Assembly: GCA_030323885.1 (NCBI GenBank)
Contig: CM059194.1
Location: 4,255,691 to 4,319,690, forward strand
DNA: 64,000 bases
Direction: 5' to 3'
From: Branchipolynoe longqiensis
Lineage: Eukaryota > Annelida > Polychaeta > Phyllodocida > Polynoidae
Shown: in pieces, positions 9,831-20,476 of the stretch
Numbering within the stretch: the first letter of the stretch is position 1
Layout: each line of letters starts with the position of its first letter
Program-made: the position numbers and the translations under genes
Notes under the pieces: model-generated
What the model saw: only the letters and a program-made list of their open reading frames with translations
Told to the model about the DNA's origin: nothing
Databases searched by the model: none

Positions 9831-11221
9831 TGTAGCAGTCACACTACGACGACAAGGGGGTGACGACAGCCCGGCGACAGGGATTTTGTGAAATCCCGAC
9901 GACATATGCAAATTTGGGCTAAGTTGGACGACAATCGGACAACATCGGGACGACAGACGGGACAACAGCGGGACGACAGTGTCTGTGTGTCTGTGTCTGT
10001 GTGTGTGTGACTCTGTGTCTGTGTGTGTGTCTCTATGTGTGTGTCTGTGTCTCTGTGTGTGTCTCTGTGTATGTCTCTGTGTGTGTGACTCTGTGTATCT
10101 GTGTGTGTCTCTATGTGTGTGTCTGTGTCTCTGTGTCTGTGTGTGTCTGTGTGTGTGTCTCTGGGTTTCTGTGTGTGTGTCTGTGTGTGTATCTGTGTGT
10201 GTGACTCTGTCTCTGTGTGTCTCTATGTGTGTGTATGTGTCTCTGTGGGTGTCTATGTGTGTCTCTGTGTTTCCGGGTGTATGTGTGTGTCTCTGTGTGT
10301 GTATCTGTGTTCATGTGTGTATCTGTGTCTCTGAGAGTGAGAGTGAGAGTGATAGTCAGACTGAGAGTGAGAGTGAGAGTCAGACTGAGAGTCAGAGTCA
10401 GAGTCAGAGTCAGACTGAGAGTGAGAGTGAGGGTGAGAGTGAGAGTCAGACTGAGAGTGAGAGTCAGAGTGAGAGTCAGATTCAGAGTCAGACTGAGAGT
10501 CAGAGTCAGAGTCAGACTGAGAGTGAGAGTCAGAGTCAGACTGAGAGTGAGAGTGAGGCACACCCAGAGACACATACACACACAGAGACACAGACACACA
10601 CAGAGACACATACACACACATACACACACAGGCACAGACACACACAAAGATACACAGACACACACACAGATACACACACAGAGACACATACACACATAGA
10701 GACACAAACACACACAGAGACACACACATAGACACACATATACACACATATACACAGACACACAGAGACACAGAAACACACACATAGACACACATATACA
10801 CACATATACACACATAGACACATACACACATATACACAGACACACAGATACACATACATACAGAGACACATACACCGGGACACACATACAGCTGCTATGG
10901 AGAGAGAAGCGACGACAGCTTAACCACAAGACGACACCCTGGCGACAACGACAACACTGTACTGACACCATAGCGACACCGTATCGACAGCAGACCGACA
11001 TCAGCTGTCGTCGATTGTCGTCGAAGTTTTTCAACATGTCCAAAAAGCCTATGACAACCCGGCGACAGTAGAGAAACAGTGGAGAAACTGGAGGTGTCGC
11101 GGAGGTGTCACGGCGACAGCTGCGCGACAGCTGCGTGACAATCGACGACAATCGACAACAGACCGGAAGTCGCTGTCGCTGGGCTGTCGTCGCCGCTTGT
11201 CGTCATAGTGTGACAGCCACA
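9831..11221. mobile_element. TIR DNA transposon derivative with TTA target duplication
   Basis: The left end TGTAGCAGTCACACTACGAC and the reverse complement of the right end (TGTGGCTGTCACACTATGAC) match at 16 of 20 positions and continue as GACGACAAG. Both sides carry TTA (9828-9830 and 11222-11224), the target duplication of PIF/Harbinger elements. The interior has no coding sequence: subterminal blocks rich in CGACGACA/TGTCGTCG surround a 0.9-kb microsatellite. It is a non-autonomous element; the superfamily is inferred from the duplication and from its neighbour. Confidence 0.8.
9979..10890. repeat. Mirror-arranged compound microsatellite
   Basis: Three zones: about 9985-10335 is (TGTGTCTC)-type, 10336-10556 is (GAGAGTCAGA)-type, and 10557-10890 is (ACACAGAGACAC)-type. 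The outer zones are reverse complements of each other in composition and unit, so the array could fold into a long hairpin. Its long ORFs on both strands (V/C/L- or S/E-rich) are by-products of the repeat and are not listed as genes. Confidence 0.9.
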
Positions 11222-11289
11222 TTAAGGGGCTGTCACATTAGTGTTTTTTGCGGGAGCGTATGGCTGCGGGCACGTTACGTCATATATGT

Positions 11290-11780
11290 CGGCATACGCC
11301 GTATACACTACTCATATGCTACTCATATGCTACGCATATGCTACGCATACGCCACCAGATGCCACCATATGCTGGCTTATGAGGCATACGCCGCCATACA
11401 CTTTCATAAATCCGTCCTTCCCCATTTTTTTGTGCATGCTAACAAAATCTTGACCTACGGGGGTGTATTGTTCTTACGCTACTCATACGCTTATCATATG
11501 CCGGTATATGCTCCTTGTATGCTGGAGGTACGCCTGTGTACGCTAGGGGTACACTGGCGTACGCTACTCGTACGCTCAACTTGCGTCACGGGCGTATCGC
11601 GGGCGTATCGCGGGCGTATCGCGGGCGTATGCATCGTACGCAGAACCTACGCGTTGCGTATGAGAGCGTATTGGTTGCGTATGAAAAGCGTATGCATAGC
11701 ATATGGCAGCGTATGCCCGACCTATGGTCTCGGTATATAAAGGCGACCCACGCCATTCCTTCGGTCATTCCTGCTCTGCT
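11290..11780. repeat. Left subterminal CGTATG/CATACG motif cluster of the Harbinger element
   Basis: Many near-copies of CATACG, CGTATG and CATATG spaced 8-20 bp apart, for example CTACTCATATGCTACGCATA. The right subterminal region (16690-16930) has the same words in the form CTCCTCATACG. Such repeats near TIRs are commonly transposase or accessory-protein binding sites; that role is inferred here. Confidence 0.6.
11734..11742 (+). promoter_or_regulatory. Putative TATA box of the transposase gene
   Basis: TATATAAAG lies 50 bp upstream of the proposed start codon at 11792, in a suitable place for a core promoter. Position and sequence only. Confidence 0.5.
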
Positions 11781-11791
11781 GCTCATACAGG

Positions 11792-13090
11792 ATGGATGCC
11801 CAGGCACGGCAAGTACAGTTCCAGCTTTTCTACAGAGTTGCCCTTTATCACCATGAGCTGGCTCTATGCCTCATGGTTCTGCTGGCATCCCGTATCTAGA
11901 GACGAAGGAGGAGGGAGCGGCGGCGACGATCAGTGTGGGTGAGACCCTGGATTGGGAGGCGGCCACAGTTTGGCTTGTTCGACAAGCTGATGGTCGAGCT
12001 CCGCAGCAAGGACACTGCGTCGTTTGTGAACTTCATGCGGCTGCCTCCCCAGTTGTTTGACAAGATTGTGGCGTGAGTGGGACCAAGGATCACCAAAAAA
12101 CGGACCACATTCAGGCTCGAGCCGGCGCTGAAAATAGCACTTACTCTGCGGCACCTGGCATCTGCAACAAAATACTCCTCCATGAAGTTCGGGTGGAGGG
12201 TGCCCCACAATACACACTCGCTGATAGTGCGTGAAGTCTGTAAAGCCATCGTCGACGAGTACATGGCCGAGGTCATGACGTGTCCGACTACTCCAGAAGG
12301 GTGGCATGCCGTCGCGGACCTCTTTTCAGAGAGGTGGAACTTCCCCCATACCTGTGGCGCTCTGGATGGGAAGCACATCGCCTGCCAGTGCCCTCCAAAG
12401 AGTGGGTCACTCTACTACAACTACAAGGGCTTTTTCTCCGTGGTCCTGTTGGCGCTTGTAGATGCGGATTACAAATTTATCTGGGCAGATTTTGGCGGTT
12501 TGGGCTCCGCGTCCGATGCCCAGATTTACAATGCCTCCGAGCTGAAGGTGGGCACAGAAGGTGGCACCATCTGCTTTCCAAACCCTGAACCGCTCGTCGA
12601 CGGCCAGAAGGATGTGCCGTATTTTCTGATCGGTGACGACGCCTTTGCCCTGCGGCCGACCATGATGAAGCCGTACGGCAAGAGGGGCTTGACCAATGAT
12701 GAGCGACTCTTCAACTAACGGCTTTCCCCAGCTAGGAGAGTGGTGGAGAATGCCTTAGGCATTCTAGCCAACCGCTTCCAAGTGCTGCTGACGACTATGC
12801 AGCACCACCCCTCCAACGTGAAGATCGTCGTCAAGGCGTGCATTGTTCTGCACAACCTCATGAGGACATGCTGCCCAGCACTACAGAACATGCAGCTGGA
12901 TCGTCCCGAGACAGCCAACAACAACTTTGTGCCTGGAGGTTGGCGAGAGGGCCACAACCTTCCTGACATTAATGTTGTACCTGTTAACCCCAACACCGCA
13001 TCCAAGCTAGGAAAGGAACAGCACAATCTAATTAAAGACTGGGTCGTCTCACCTGCCGGAGCACTGTCATGGCAAGACAGGATGCTCTGA
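11792..13090 (+). pseudogene. PIF/Harbinger DDE transposase with three in-frame stops
   Basis: A single frame from ATG 11792 to TGA 13088-13090 (432 codons) would encode a DDE superfamily nuclease that cuts and joins TIR ends. It is broken by TAG at 11897-11899, TGA at 12074-12076 and TAA at 12716-12718, with no frameshift. Catalytic blocks are present: CGALDGKHIACQCP (first Asp, about residue 192), KFIWADFGGLGSASDAQIYN (second Asp region) and RRVVENALGILANRFQVL (Glu). The N-terminal part (FDKLMVELRSKDTASFVNFM, QLFDKIV) is the helical region usual before the catalytic core. The start is chosen because it is the first ATG after the TATA box and the frame continues to the natural end. The stops mark an inactive copy. 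Confidence 0.93.
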
Positions 13091-13394
13091 CAAAACATGT
13101 TATCAGTCTGTATGCGCTGTGTCTGTCTACTGTTTTTGCAAACTTGTCTGTGATGTTGTGACATGTCTCCTGTTATATATGAGATGCTAATATGTTTATA
13201 TATCTAGTATAAAATAAACGATATCATTTTATAGATATGAAAACACAATTTGACATGTCTGTTATGTTCTTTCGCTCCCTAATTTAAAGTCATCTAGTTA
13301 ATATAATTGTAATGAATCTCCTTTCTTTTTCCATGAATTCATCTTTTACATACATACTTTTTTTAAGAACACAGGGAAAAATAGAGTGACACAG

Positions 13395-14250
13395 AGACAG
13401 AAAGGGGGAGACGAGTTAGAGGGAGGGAGGGAGGGAGAGAAGAGATAGAAGGAGGGAGGGAAGGTGGAGGGAGAGAAGAGATGGAGGGAGGGAGAGGGAG
13501 GAAGAGAGATAGAGAGAGGGAGGAAGAGAGATAGAGGGAGGGAGGGGGAGGGAGGAGATAGAGGGGGGAGGGAGGAGATGGAGGGAGGGAGGGAGGGAGG
13601 GAGGGGATAGAGGGAGGAGATGGAGGGAGGGGATAGAGGGAGGGAGGAGATGGAGGGAGGGAGGAAGACAGAGAGAGAGGGAGGAAAGAGATAGAAAGAG
13701 GAAGAGTGATAGAGAGAGGGAGGAATATAGATAGAGAGAGGAAGAGAGAGAGGGAGGAAGAGAGATAGAGAGAGGGAGGAAGAGAGATAGAGCGAGGAAG
13801 AGAGATATAGAGAGGGAGGAAGAGAGATATATAGAAGAAGAGATATAGAGAGAGGGAGGAAGAGAGATATATAGAGGGAGGAAGAGAGCTAGAGAGAGGG
13901 AGGAAGAGAGATAGAGAGAGGGAGGAAGAGAGATAGAGAGAGGAATATATATAGAGAGAGAGGGAGGAAGAGAGATATAGAAAGGAAGAGAGATAGAGAG
14001 AGGGAGGAAGAGCGATAGAGAGAGGGAGGAAGAGAGATAGAGAGAGGAAGAGAGATAGAGAGAGGGAGGAAGAGAGATATAGAGAGGAAGAGATATAGAG
14101 AGAGGGAGGAAGAGAGATAGAGAGAGGGAGGAAGAGAGATAGAGAGAGGAAGAGAGATAGAGAGAGGGAGGCATATATATAGAGAGAGAGGAAGAGAGAG
14201 GGAGGAAGAGAGATAGAGAGGAGGAAAGGGAGAAAGGGGAAGGAGAAACA
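13395..14250. repeat. Purine-rich GGGAGGAAGAGAGATAGAGA microsatellite
   Basis: About 0.85 kb of imperfect GGGAGG/AGAGATAGAG repeats, entirely purine-rich on the plus strand, lying between the two convergent Harbinger genes. The S/L/P-rich frames on the minus strand here are repeat artefacts. Such a tract can form triplex DNA; that is inference. Confidence 0.9.
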
Positions 14251-14496
14251 TTATTATAAATATTATAAATTTTAAGTTTTTATTTATGTTTTAATTTTAA
14301 TTTTAATGTTAATTGTACTTTAATATATAACAATTAAATGATGGCATGCCTTTACTGAACACGGACACAAAAATTAAAAGTGACAGTATATTTATTGAAA
14401 CATCTTGACATTGACATATAAATGTACAAACAATATATATACATATATACATACAAAGATAAATAAGACTACATATATACATAAATACACATACAA

Positions 14497-16602
14497 TCAC
14501 TTCTCTCCCTTCCCGTTGGCATCAGCTGCCGACTGTGAGGCTGAGGCGAATAAGTCCAAATTGGACCCTAACATGCCCGATATCCCGGATAACCCCGACA
14601 AGTTTAAGAGTCCCTCCGGGCTGGCCCACTCCGACAAGTTCACTTTGGGGTTGGCGCGTGTCGGAGTCACCATGTCTGTGGCAGTCCCTGGCCATGGCGA
14701 ACCCACAGTGGGTGGAGCACCCCCGCCCACCACAACTATAGGAGAGCCCCTCGTGTGCGCCACCATTCCTAAAGTCTGTACTTGTGTGGCGTGCGGTGGT
14801 GACGGCCGTACCACTGGCGGAGCTGGAGGCAGAGGCTGAGGCGGAAGACTTGGCAGAGGCGGGTGTGGCAGTGGCTGATGAAGACTGTGTGGCCCGCCCA
14901 TATAGCGGTCCACGTACTCGTATGTCTGCGCAGTCCAGTGGTGGGGTTGAGGCTGGTATGCCTGACTTGCAGACACATGAGTAGGTGCAGGAGCCGGTGC
15001 AGGAGCAGGAGCCGGTGCAGGAGCAGGAGCAGCCACACAAACCACCGGTGCCACGAATGTTCCTTCCTCCTCCTCCAGATGGTGCAACACGATGCGGTTG
15101 AGTGCACCGCAAATCGACACAAACCGCTCCTCTGGCATCATGAGGATCATGTCCCGCATATAGTTGGCGAATGCCACTCGCTTCGTCACCGTCGGTGGAG
15201 GTGGAGGAGGAGGCAGCTGCATCTCCTTGAGGATGTCTGTCGCTAGACTCATCGAACCTCTTGTGGATGGCAGCGAGGAGGTTGTTGTCCACTTGGGCAG
15301 ATCGCTTCCCTCTCCCCTTTCCCCGCTCTTGGGATGTAGCGGGAGGAGTGGGTTGAAGATCCTCGTCCATCGCCACCTCCACATCGGTCCCGACATTCTC
15401 CTCCACGCTCAGATTGAGCTGCGGAGCCTCGACAGGAGTGGCCAACTGCAAGACAAAATCATAACATAACATAAGTAACATGAATGCAAATCGATAGTTC
15501 GACAAAAGACACGACAAGTCAACAGTAAATCAAAAATATATAAAGCACAAATAATTAATGTTAAATGCAAACATGGATTTATAACGATTATATCACGATA
15601 CATCTATTGTCAATATCTCGATTTAAGAACAACTACACAACAACTCAACATTAAAGAAATAAATAACATTAACAAATTACTAGAATATTAGATGTTGCTA
15701 GGACGTAAAACAACAACAAACAAACATAAATACAACAAAAGCATAACATAACAAACTTAGAATACAAGCGGTTTTAGAAGAATACTAATGGCCGCACTTG
15801 TCAGAACGAAAAAAGATTATGTACTTACACTCCTGCAGGGCTCCGGTCGGTGACGGACGATGGACCGCAGGAACCCGAACTTGCGCAGGATCCACTGCTC
15901 CCGCTCAGTCAGGTCAGCGGCTCCGTCCCCGCTTTTTTTCTTGTGGAGCCGCGTGTTCGTGTCCCTGAGTGACTTGAACCACTTCTGGAGATGGACTGTT
16001 GTGGTCCCCAGAAGTGTCGCCTGGTCCTCCCACATCTTGGCCTTTCTGTCTGAGCGGCGGTAATCCGTGAGCTTCATGTTCCACATGATGGGGTTCTCCT
16101 GGAGGAAGTCCAACATTTGATCCTCCTTGAAGACCGACAGAGAACAGTCGCTCTTCTTGGCCCTCCGTCTCTTTGACGCGGAGATGCCACCGGTGCTGGT
16201 GGAGGCGTTGGAGGCGGTGGTGGCGGCGGAGGCGGCGGAGGCAGCGGACGACGCCCGTGAGCTGCCCCGAGAGGCAAGAGATGGCGAGCTGGAGCGTTGC
16301 ATCGTCGACCTCTCCACTTCCATCTCCAGCTCCTCCAGTGGATAGTGGTGTTCTGGAGAGTGGTGTTCTGGAGAGTGGTGTTCTGGAGAGTGGCGTGGAG
16401 AGTGGCCAGGTGGTGAGGCAGGTGAGGAGGCTGGTGATGGAGAGCATTGTAACAAAGTCTGCCTCTTTCTGCCTCTCCCACGGCCTAGTCCTCCTCCTGT
16501 AGTTACAGCAGCTCTGGAGGCTTGTGTAGTAGCAGTAGTACTGGTAGTAGTAGTAGCAGTAGCAGAAGCAGCAGCAGCAGTGGTGTTCCTCTTAGCAGGC
16601 AT
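14497..16602 (-). pseudogene. Harbinger accessory gene: MADF/Myb-like DNA-binding protein, two exons, frameshifted
   Basis: Exon 1 (16602-15829) starts MPAKRNTTAAAAS and carries low-complexity Ala/Ser/Pro and SPEHHSPEHH repeats. It then has a MADF-type trihelix, with FKEDQMLDFLQENPIMWNMK, WEDQATLLG and VHLQKWFKSLRDTNTRLHKK. A GTAAGT donor at 15828 and a TTGCAG acceptor at 15446 join it in phase 0 to exon 2 (15445-14497). Exon 2 reads LATPVEAPQLNLSVEEN... until about 15250, where the frame must change to continue as LATDILKEMQLPPPPPPPTV and RVAFANYMRDMILMMPEERF (a BESS-like end). That is one indel near 15250. In this superfamily the second protein binds DNA and aids the transposase. The minus orientation relative to the transposase is normal. 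Confidence 0.85.
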
Positions 16603-16636
16603 GGTGGCAGAGTGAGGGGAGACTGTTGTTGCAGGC

Positions 16637-16644
16637 TATATATA
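16637..16644 (-). promoter_or_regulatory. Putative TATA box of the MADF gene
   Basis: GTATATATAG on the minus strand lies about 35 bp before the ATG at 16602, which itself sits in a good Kozak context (GCCACCATGCC). Confidence 0.5.
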
Positions 16645-16689
16645 CCCAGGAGGCACCAAGCGGCGGACCGTGGAGAGATAACATAGGTC

Positions 16690-16930
16690 GTGCATAGGTT
16701 TCGCAAACGCTCCTCATACGCTCCTCATACGCTCCTCAAATATTCATACGCTCCTCATATGCTCCTCATACGCTCCACATGCCATTCAAAACAGTCAACA
16801 AAATGTCCCATACGCTCCTCATAGGTTCCACATATGCTCAAAACCATGCGAGAGGTCACCAAAGGTCATGATAGGCCGGCTTTCGCAGGACTTACGTAGG
16901 TTTTCAATACGCTCCCGGCATACGCCGTAA
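16690..16930. repeat. Right subterminal CTCCTCATACG repeats of the Harbinger element
   Basis: Tandem-like GCTCCTCATACGCTCCTCAT units, the mirror of the left subterminal cluster at 11290-11780. Confidence 0.65.
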
Positions 16931-17049
16931 TGTGACAGGGCCTTTAGATTCATTGCTGTTGACAAAGTCTTGTAACACTTGAGGAAGTCTTCCACGTGAA
17001 AATAGCAAGAGTGATTCATTCTTAAAAGAAGATTCAGCATTCAATTTTA

Positions 17050-18560
17050 CAAAAATGTAGCATCTCATAATTGCTTGGTTGGATTGGGATTGTTATGGTG
17101 GCCATCTTGGAATCCAAGATGATGCATCACACCAACCTATTCAGAAACATCAAATTTGGAACCCTAGCCATCCTAAATGTGAAGGTAGACACCAAAATTG
17201 TTCTCATCGGAGGATTGGAAGCAGAGATATTGAGGAGAGTAAATTTCTGAGAGGGTCATTTTGAAATTCAAGATGGCCACCTTCAGGACCCTAGAAATGA
17301 TATTTGCCAGTTTCCAGCTTCTAACTGAAATGTTTAGGGTCTGTCAAAATTTGAAAATCTGCCACTTGACTATAAACAAAGCTTCATAACCTACATTACA
17401 TCATCCATGGCATTCTTTCATCAACTCAAGTGGTCGAGATATTGTTTTGTTTTTAGTCAATTTACAGACAAGTTCTGGATTGAGATGAGCACGTGGGCCA
17501 TCTGGGGACATGTTCCGAGCAGTGATGCACAAGCCTGTGTGTTGCAACATCGGAGCATTGGATTGACCAGGGGAACGTGTAGCGAAAAGGAATCATATGT
17601 GTGTGAAAGGACCGGTCAGTACAATAGTTATTTTTCATATACCCTTCATACAGTAAGATATCTGATAAATGTGTGTTGCAAAACAGATTTAGCAAATTCA
17701 CATGCTATGAAATCTTGCTTAATTGTTATTGACAGGTAGTCAATCTTGCTACATGCATACAGGGTGGTTATCAAGTAAATACCACCGGTCCTTATTTTGC
17801 TGTGATCAACAATATTTGATGGTCTTTGCAGTCCATTGATGCATGTTATGGGTTGGATATCACAACAATGTTTGTACTTGTATTCCCTCCTAATTATAGA
17901 ACTGCATGTAATATTATTTTCCAGCTGAATAATTTGAGTAGCCGTCCATGGACTTGGGGGATAAAGACCCAGTTTGCTACAGGAACATCAGTACCCTACA
18001 CATATACTGCCAGCGATGGCTTAGTTAGGGTGCATTCACCTTCCCCTAGATGCTTTACCTAATATCTATTGACATTGTCCCATCTACCAAGAATCAGGTA
18101 GGGTGACAACTAGGTTCTCAAGCTGTCTCAGTGTCTCAATGTATATTGAAAAACCAAGTGATTTTTCATAGGGGTGAGCTGTCAGTCTCAAACTTGCTCC
18201 ATATTGAAGAAGGTGCCTACAAAAGATATCATTCAAATAGGTTCAAACAGCTCTTTACATTATCTATGAAGTAAAATATTCCCATGAATAATGTCTCCTT
18301 AATATTCAAAGGAAGCTACATATAAATAAATCAGATCATTATGCATATAACATTGTGCTGCTTGTATTGCAGAAGTAGTTATTTTTACTGGGGAATCACC
18401 GTGGTCTGTTCTAATAATCACTGTTCTTAGAAGTAAAAAGCTACACATTGTTAATGTAGGGCATCATACTCTAATATACACACAGGCTGTTGTTTTACAA
18501 CTCTACCCAAGTATGGCCACAGGAGGAGCTTGTGGGGGTGGAGTGGAATTACTCTGCCCA
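17050..18560. repeat. Interspersed repeat, diverged copies at 56.8-57.3 and 60.9-61.1 kb
   Basis: Segments near 18100-18480 (TTGAAAAACCAAG, ATAGGGGTGAGCTGTCA, TATTTTTACTGGGGAATCAC) recur in the same order at 56870-57200, and partly, inverted, at 60890-61100. A separate piece at about 17155-17215 matches the reverse complement of 8465-8525. No coding capacity apart from the host exon at 17457-17614. Class unknown. Confidence 0.55.
17457..17614 (+). CDS. Exon: C-terminal half of a C-type lectin domain (host gene)
   Basis: The exon follows a pyrimidine-rich acceptor (TTGTTTTTAG, or alternatively the CAG at 17467) and ends at ACCG before GTCAGT. It reads QFTDKFWIEMSTWAIWG, then CVLQHRSIG, then TCSEKESYVCER. 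The W...C...C....YVCER spacing is the usual end of a C-type lectin fold (long-loop Trp, then the two conserved disulfide cysteines). Canonical Ca-binding triplets (EPN/QPD, WND) are not evident, so sugar binding may be lost or altered. It ends in phase 1, which fits the exon at 28404. The first half of the lectin domain and any signal peptide must lie upstream; a Harbinger element ends only 0.5 kb away. Likely secreted or surface protein. Domain call from pattern; gene identity unknown. Confidence 0.7.
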
Positions 18561-18597
18561 TGTAGTCTATTCATTTGTTACCGCCTGTTGGTCTCTC

Positions 18598-18808
18598 TGT
18601 GGACAATATGACATTTAATACGATTCTTTTTGTGTTGTTGGTAAAACAGTTTATTCATCAGAATATACATTTGTTCAATGTGAAAGCACTGCAGGGCGTC
18701 TGGCCATTTACATTACATTGTAAATAGGTAGACCACTGGGTACTTAGATCGGTCATATTAGTAGATTATGAAGGATGTTAGTGTGTTAGTGGGTTAGCCA
18801 TAACAAGT
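18598..18808 (-). repeat. Repeat with AATAAA-bearing end, inverted copy at 31.51-31.69 kb
   Basis: On the minus strand the stretch from GCTAACCCACTAACACAC to TGATGAATAAACTGTTTTAC matches 31525-31680 on plus. About 190 bp, ending shortly after an AATAAA, so possibly an LTR or retroposon end. No coding sequence. Confidence 0.65.
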
Positions 18809-19965
18809 TCAGTGTTATATAAACTCCTACTAAAACTAGATGAGTTGTGTGAGTCCAACAAAATAACCATCAACACAAGCAAATCAAAAACAGTACTCTT
18901 CTCGCATAAACAAATGCCAGAAAGAAAATTACACTGTAAGTTAGGAAACCAAACACTAGGAAATGTAGACCATTACAAATACCTAGGCCTTGAGTTGGAC
19001 AGCCAACTAAGCTACAACCTATGTATAAATAAAATTATACAAAAAGTAAACCACAAACTGTGGCTATTTGCAAAGCTAAGAGACTACATGACACAAGAAA
19101 TGTCAATACAAATCTTCAAGGGCATGGTGCTCCCCTAATTTGACTATGGAGATGTAAACTACATGGGTGCGAGAAAAGAACTACTAACAAAACTGCAAAC
19201 ACTGCAGAACAGAGCCCTACAAATTTGTCTAAGAGTAGACAAGCTGCACCCCACCCCACCTATGACATACACAAAAGAACCAAAGTGAAATTACTAGAAA
19301 ATAGGAGAATAATTCATTTGAAAACATTAGCATATAGCTAAAGTCAAAACATTAAACTTATAACAAAACCACAAAGGGCTACTAGAGCAAATAATGCGCC
19401 ACTACTAAAGCAGAACAGAACCCAAATAAAAGCTCATGAGAGAAGCACGCTGGAAATGGCTGCCACGGTGTGGAATGCCCAAATGGTAAAGGAACAACAT
19501 ATTCCTGACCTAAAACCTACAAAAAATATCTGTGCAAAATAAGGCTAGGAAACCCCCACTAAGCTGCACTGCAAAGGGGCATGTGATATTTCCCGGCCCA
19601 CCAGCGGGACGCCCAATGGAAGGTAACCATGCCAAAAGTAGCCAGATAATACCCCACACAGCTACGTACAAGCCTATGATATGTAAATAGGAGTAGGCTA
19701 GTCTAGTAATAAGAGTAGAAAAAATAAATACACATATACCAAGAAAATCCAAAAAAACTAACATCGGCTATTAACTAACAATACCAACCAATTAACTATC
19801 TGCTACTGAAATGCAGTCAAACAAATACCATATAAGCAGCCACTGTGTGGTAAGATAACACCAACACTACAACTGGCCAGCATTGAAAACAAGCCTGGGT
19901 ACCTGGGCTTATATGCTATGGACAGTATAAATACAGCCTCAATAACAAAAAAATATAAAAAATGG
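18809..19965 (+). mobile_element. 5'-truncated LINE, same family as 1.4-5.2 kb
   Basis: Begins inside the RT domain (LLLKLDELCESNKITINTSK), continues KYLGLELDSQLSYNLCINK and LRDYMTQEMSIQIFKGMVLP, then meets a TAA in place of the next codon at 19137. Further frames continue to the end of the ORF. Followed by the family 3' UTR and a tail GCCTCAATAACAAAAAAATA near 19935-19965. Inserted in the lectin-gene intron in sense orientation. Confidence 0.85.
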
Positions 19966-19984
19966 TTGATCACTGCAAAACCGG

Positions 19985-20279
19985 TGCTGCTATTTTGGTA
20001 TAGCAGAGCTAAGCAATTGAGTGAGGTGGGGGAGGACAAGGAGGGATGGGGGGTGCGGGCAAGGCAGGGCACAGGATCCACACTATGGTGCTGGTTCAAG
20101 GGCCTGGCCAGTGAGGTCCATTCTGACCATTGACTTAAAGCCTTGGTAGGAAGGTGCACTTCTAATTGCAGATGGTAGTTTGTGCCACACCTTGCTCCCT
20201 TTAAATATTGGTGCCGTAGCTAGTTTGTTTGTGCTTGGTCTTGTAACTCTGAGGAGTGGTCAATCTCCCATTCTTGCTG
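19985..20279 (-). mobile_element. C-terminal end of a second LINE family
   Basis: The minus strand reads GSKVWHKLPSAIRSAPSYQG then FKSMVRMDL, the kind of 'W..LP..IR...sFK..L' end found in many LINE ORF2 proteins. A related piece lies on plus at about 30650-30770. It ends at the inferred Gypsy LTR at 20280. Confidence 0.5.
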
Positions 20280-20476
20280 TGATGTATGGACACACCGGTC
20301 TATGTATGGGAGTCGGGAACCAGCGAGAGGTCATGTGAGGAAGCAACAAGGTAAACAGTGAGCCAGTAAACTTCACTTGCTATCCTGAGTCACAGCTGTC
20401 AACGTCTTGTTACTTCTACGGGATCTTACATGGTGTCAGATGTACACAAACAAATGCCAACAGAACGTCAACAGGA

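Larger units (their letters stand above)
11225..16943. mobile_element. Complete PIF/Harbinger DNA transposon with TTA duplications
   Basis: Left end AGGGGCTGTCACATTA and right end (reverse complement) AGGCCCTGTCACATTA form TIRs matching at 14 of 16 bases. TTA flanks both sides (11222-11224 and 16944-16946), the classic 3-bp duplication. Inside are the two genes expected of the superfamily: a DDE transposase on plus and a MADF/Myb-like DNA-binding protein on minus, arranged convergently and separated by a purine-rich microsatellite. Subterminal regions carry many copies of CGTATG/CATACG. Both genes are broken, so the copy is not autonomous now. Confidence 0.93.

Noticed and set aside
9979..10890. 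CRISPR array or bacterial repeat system
   Set aside because: Repeats have no unique spacers and the window is eukaryotic.
9979..11151. Long open frames (250, 346, 210 codons) on both strands
   Set aside because: They are pure products of the TGTGTC/GAGAGT/ACACAG microsatellite; composition is V/C/L, S/E or T/H only, with no domain.
13416..14251. 252- and 120-codon Leu/Ser/Pro-rich minus frames
   Set aside because: Translation of the purine-rich microsatellite between the Harbinger genes.
11225..16943. Convergent host gene pair
   Set aside because: Both genes lie inside TIRs with TTA duplications and match the Harbinger transposase/MADF pair.
17826..18062. Additional lectin-gene exon after TTTGCAG at 17831
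   Set aside because: No donor in a fitting phase, and phase-matched splicing from 17614 to 28404 already works; region is in an interspersed repeat.
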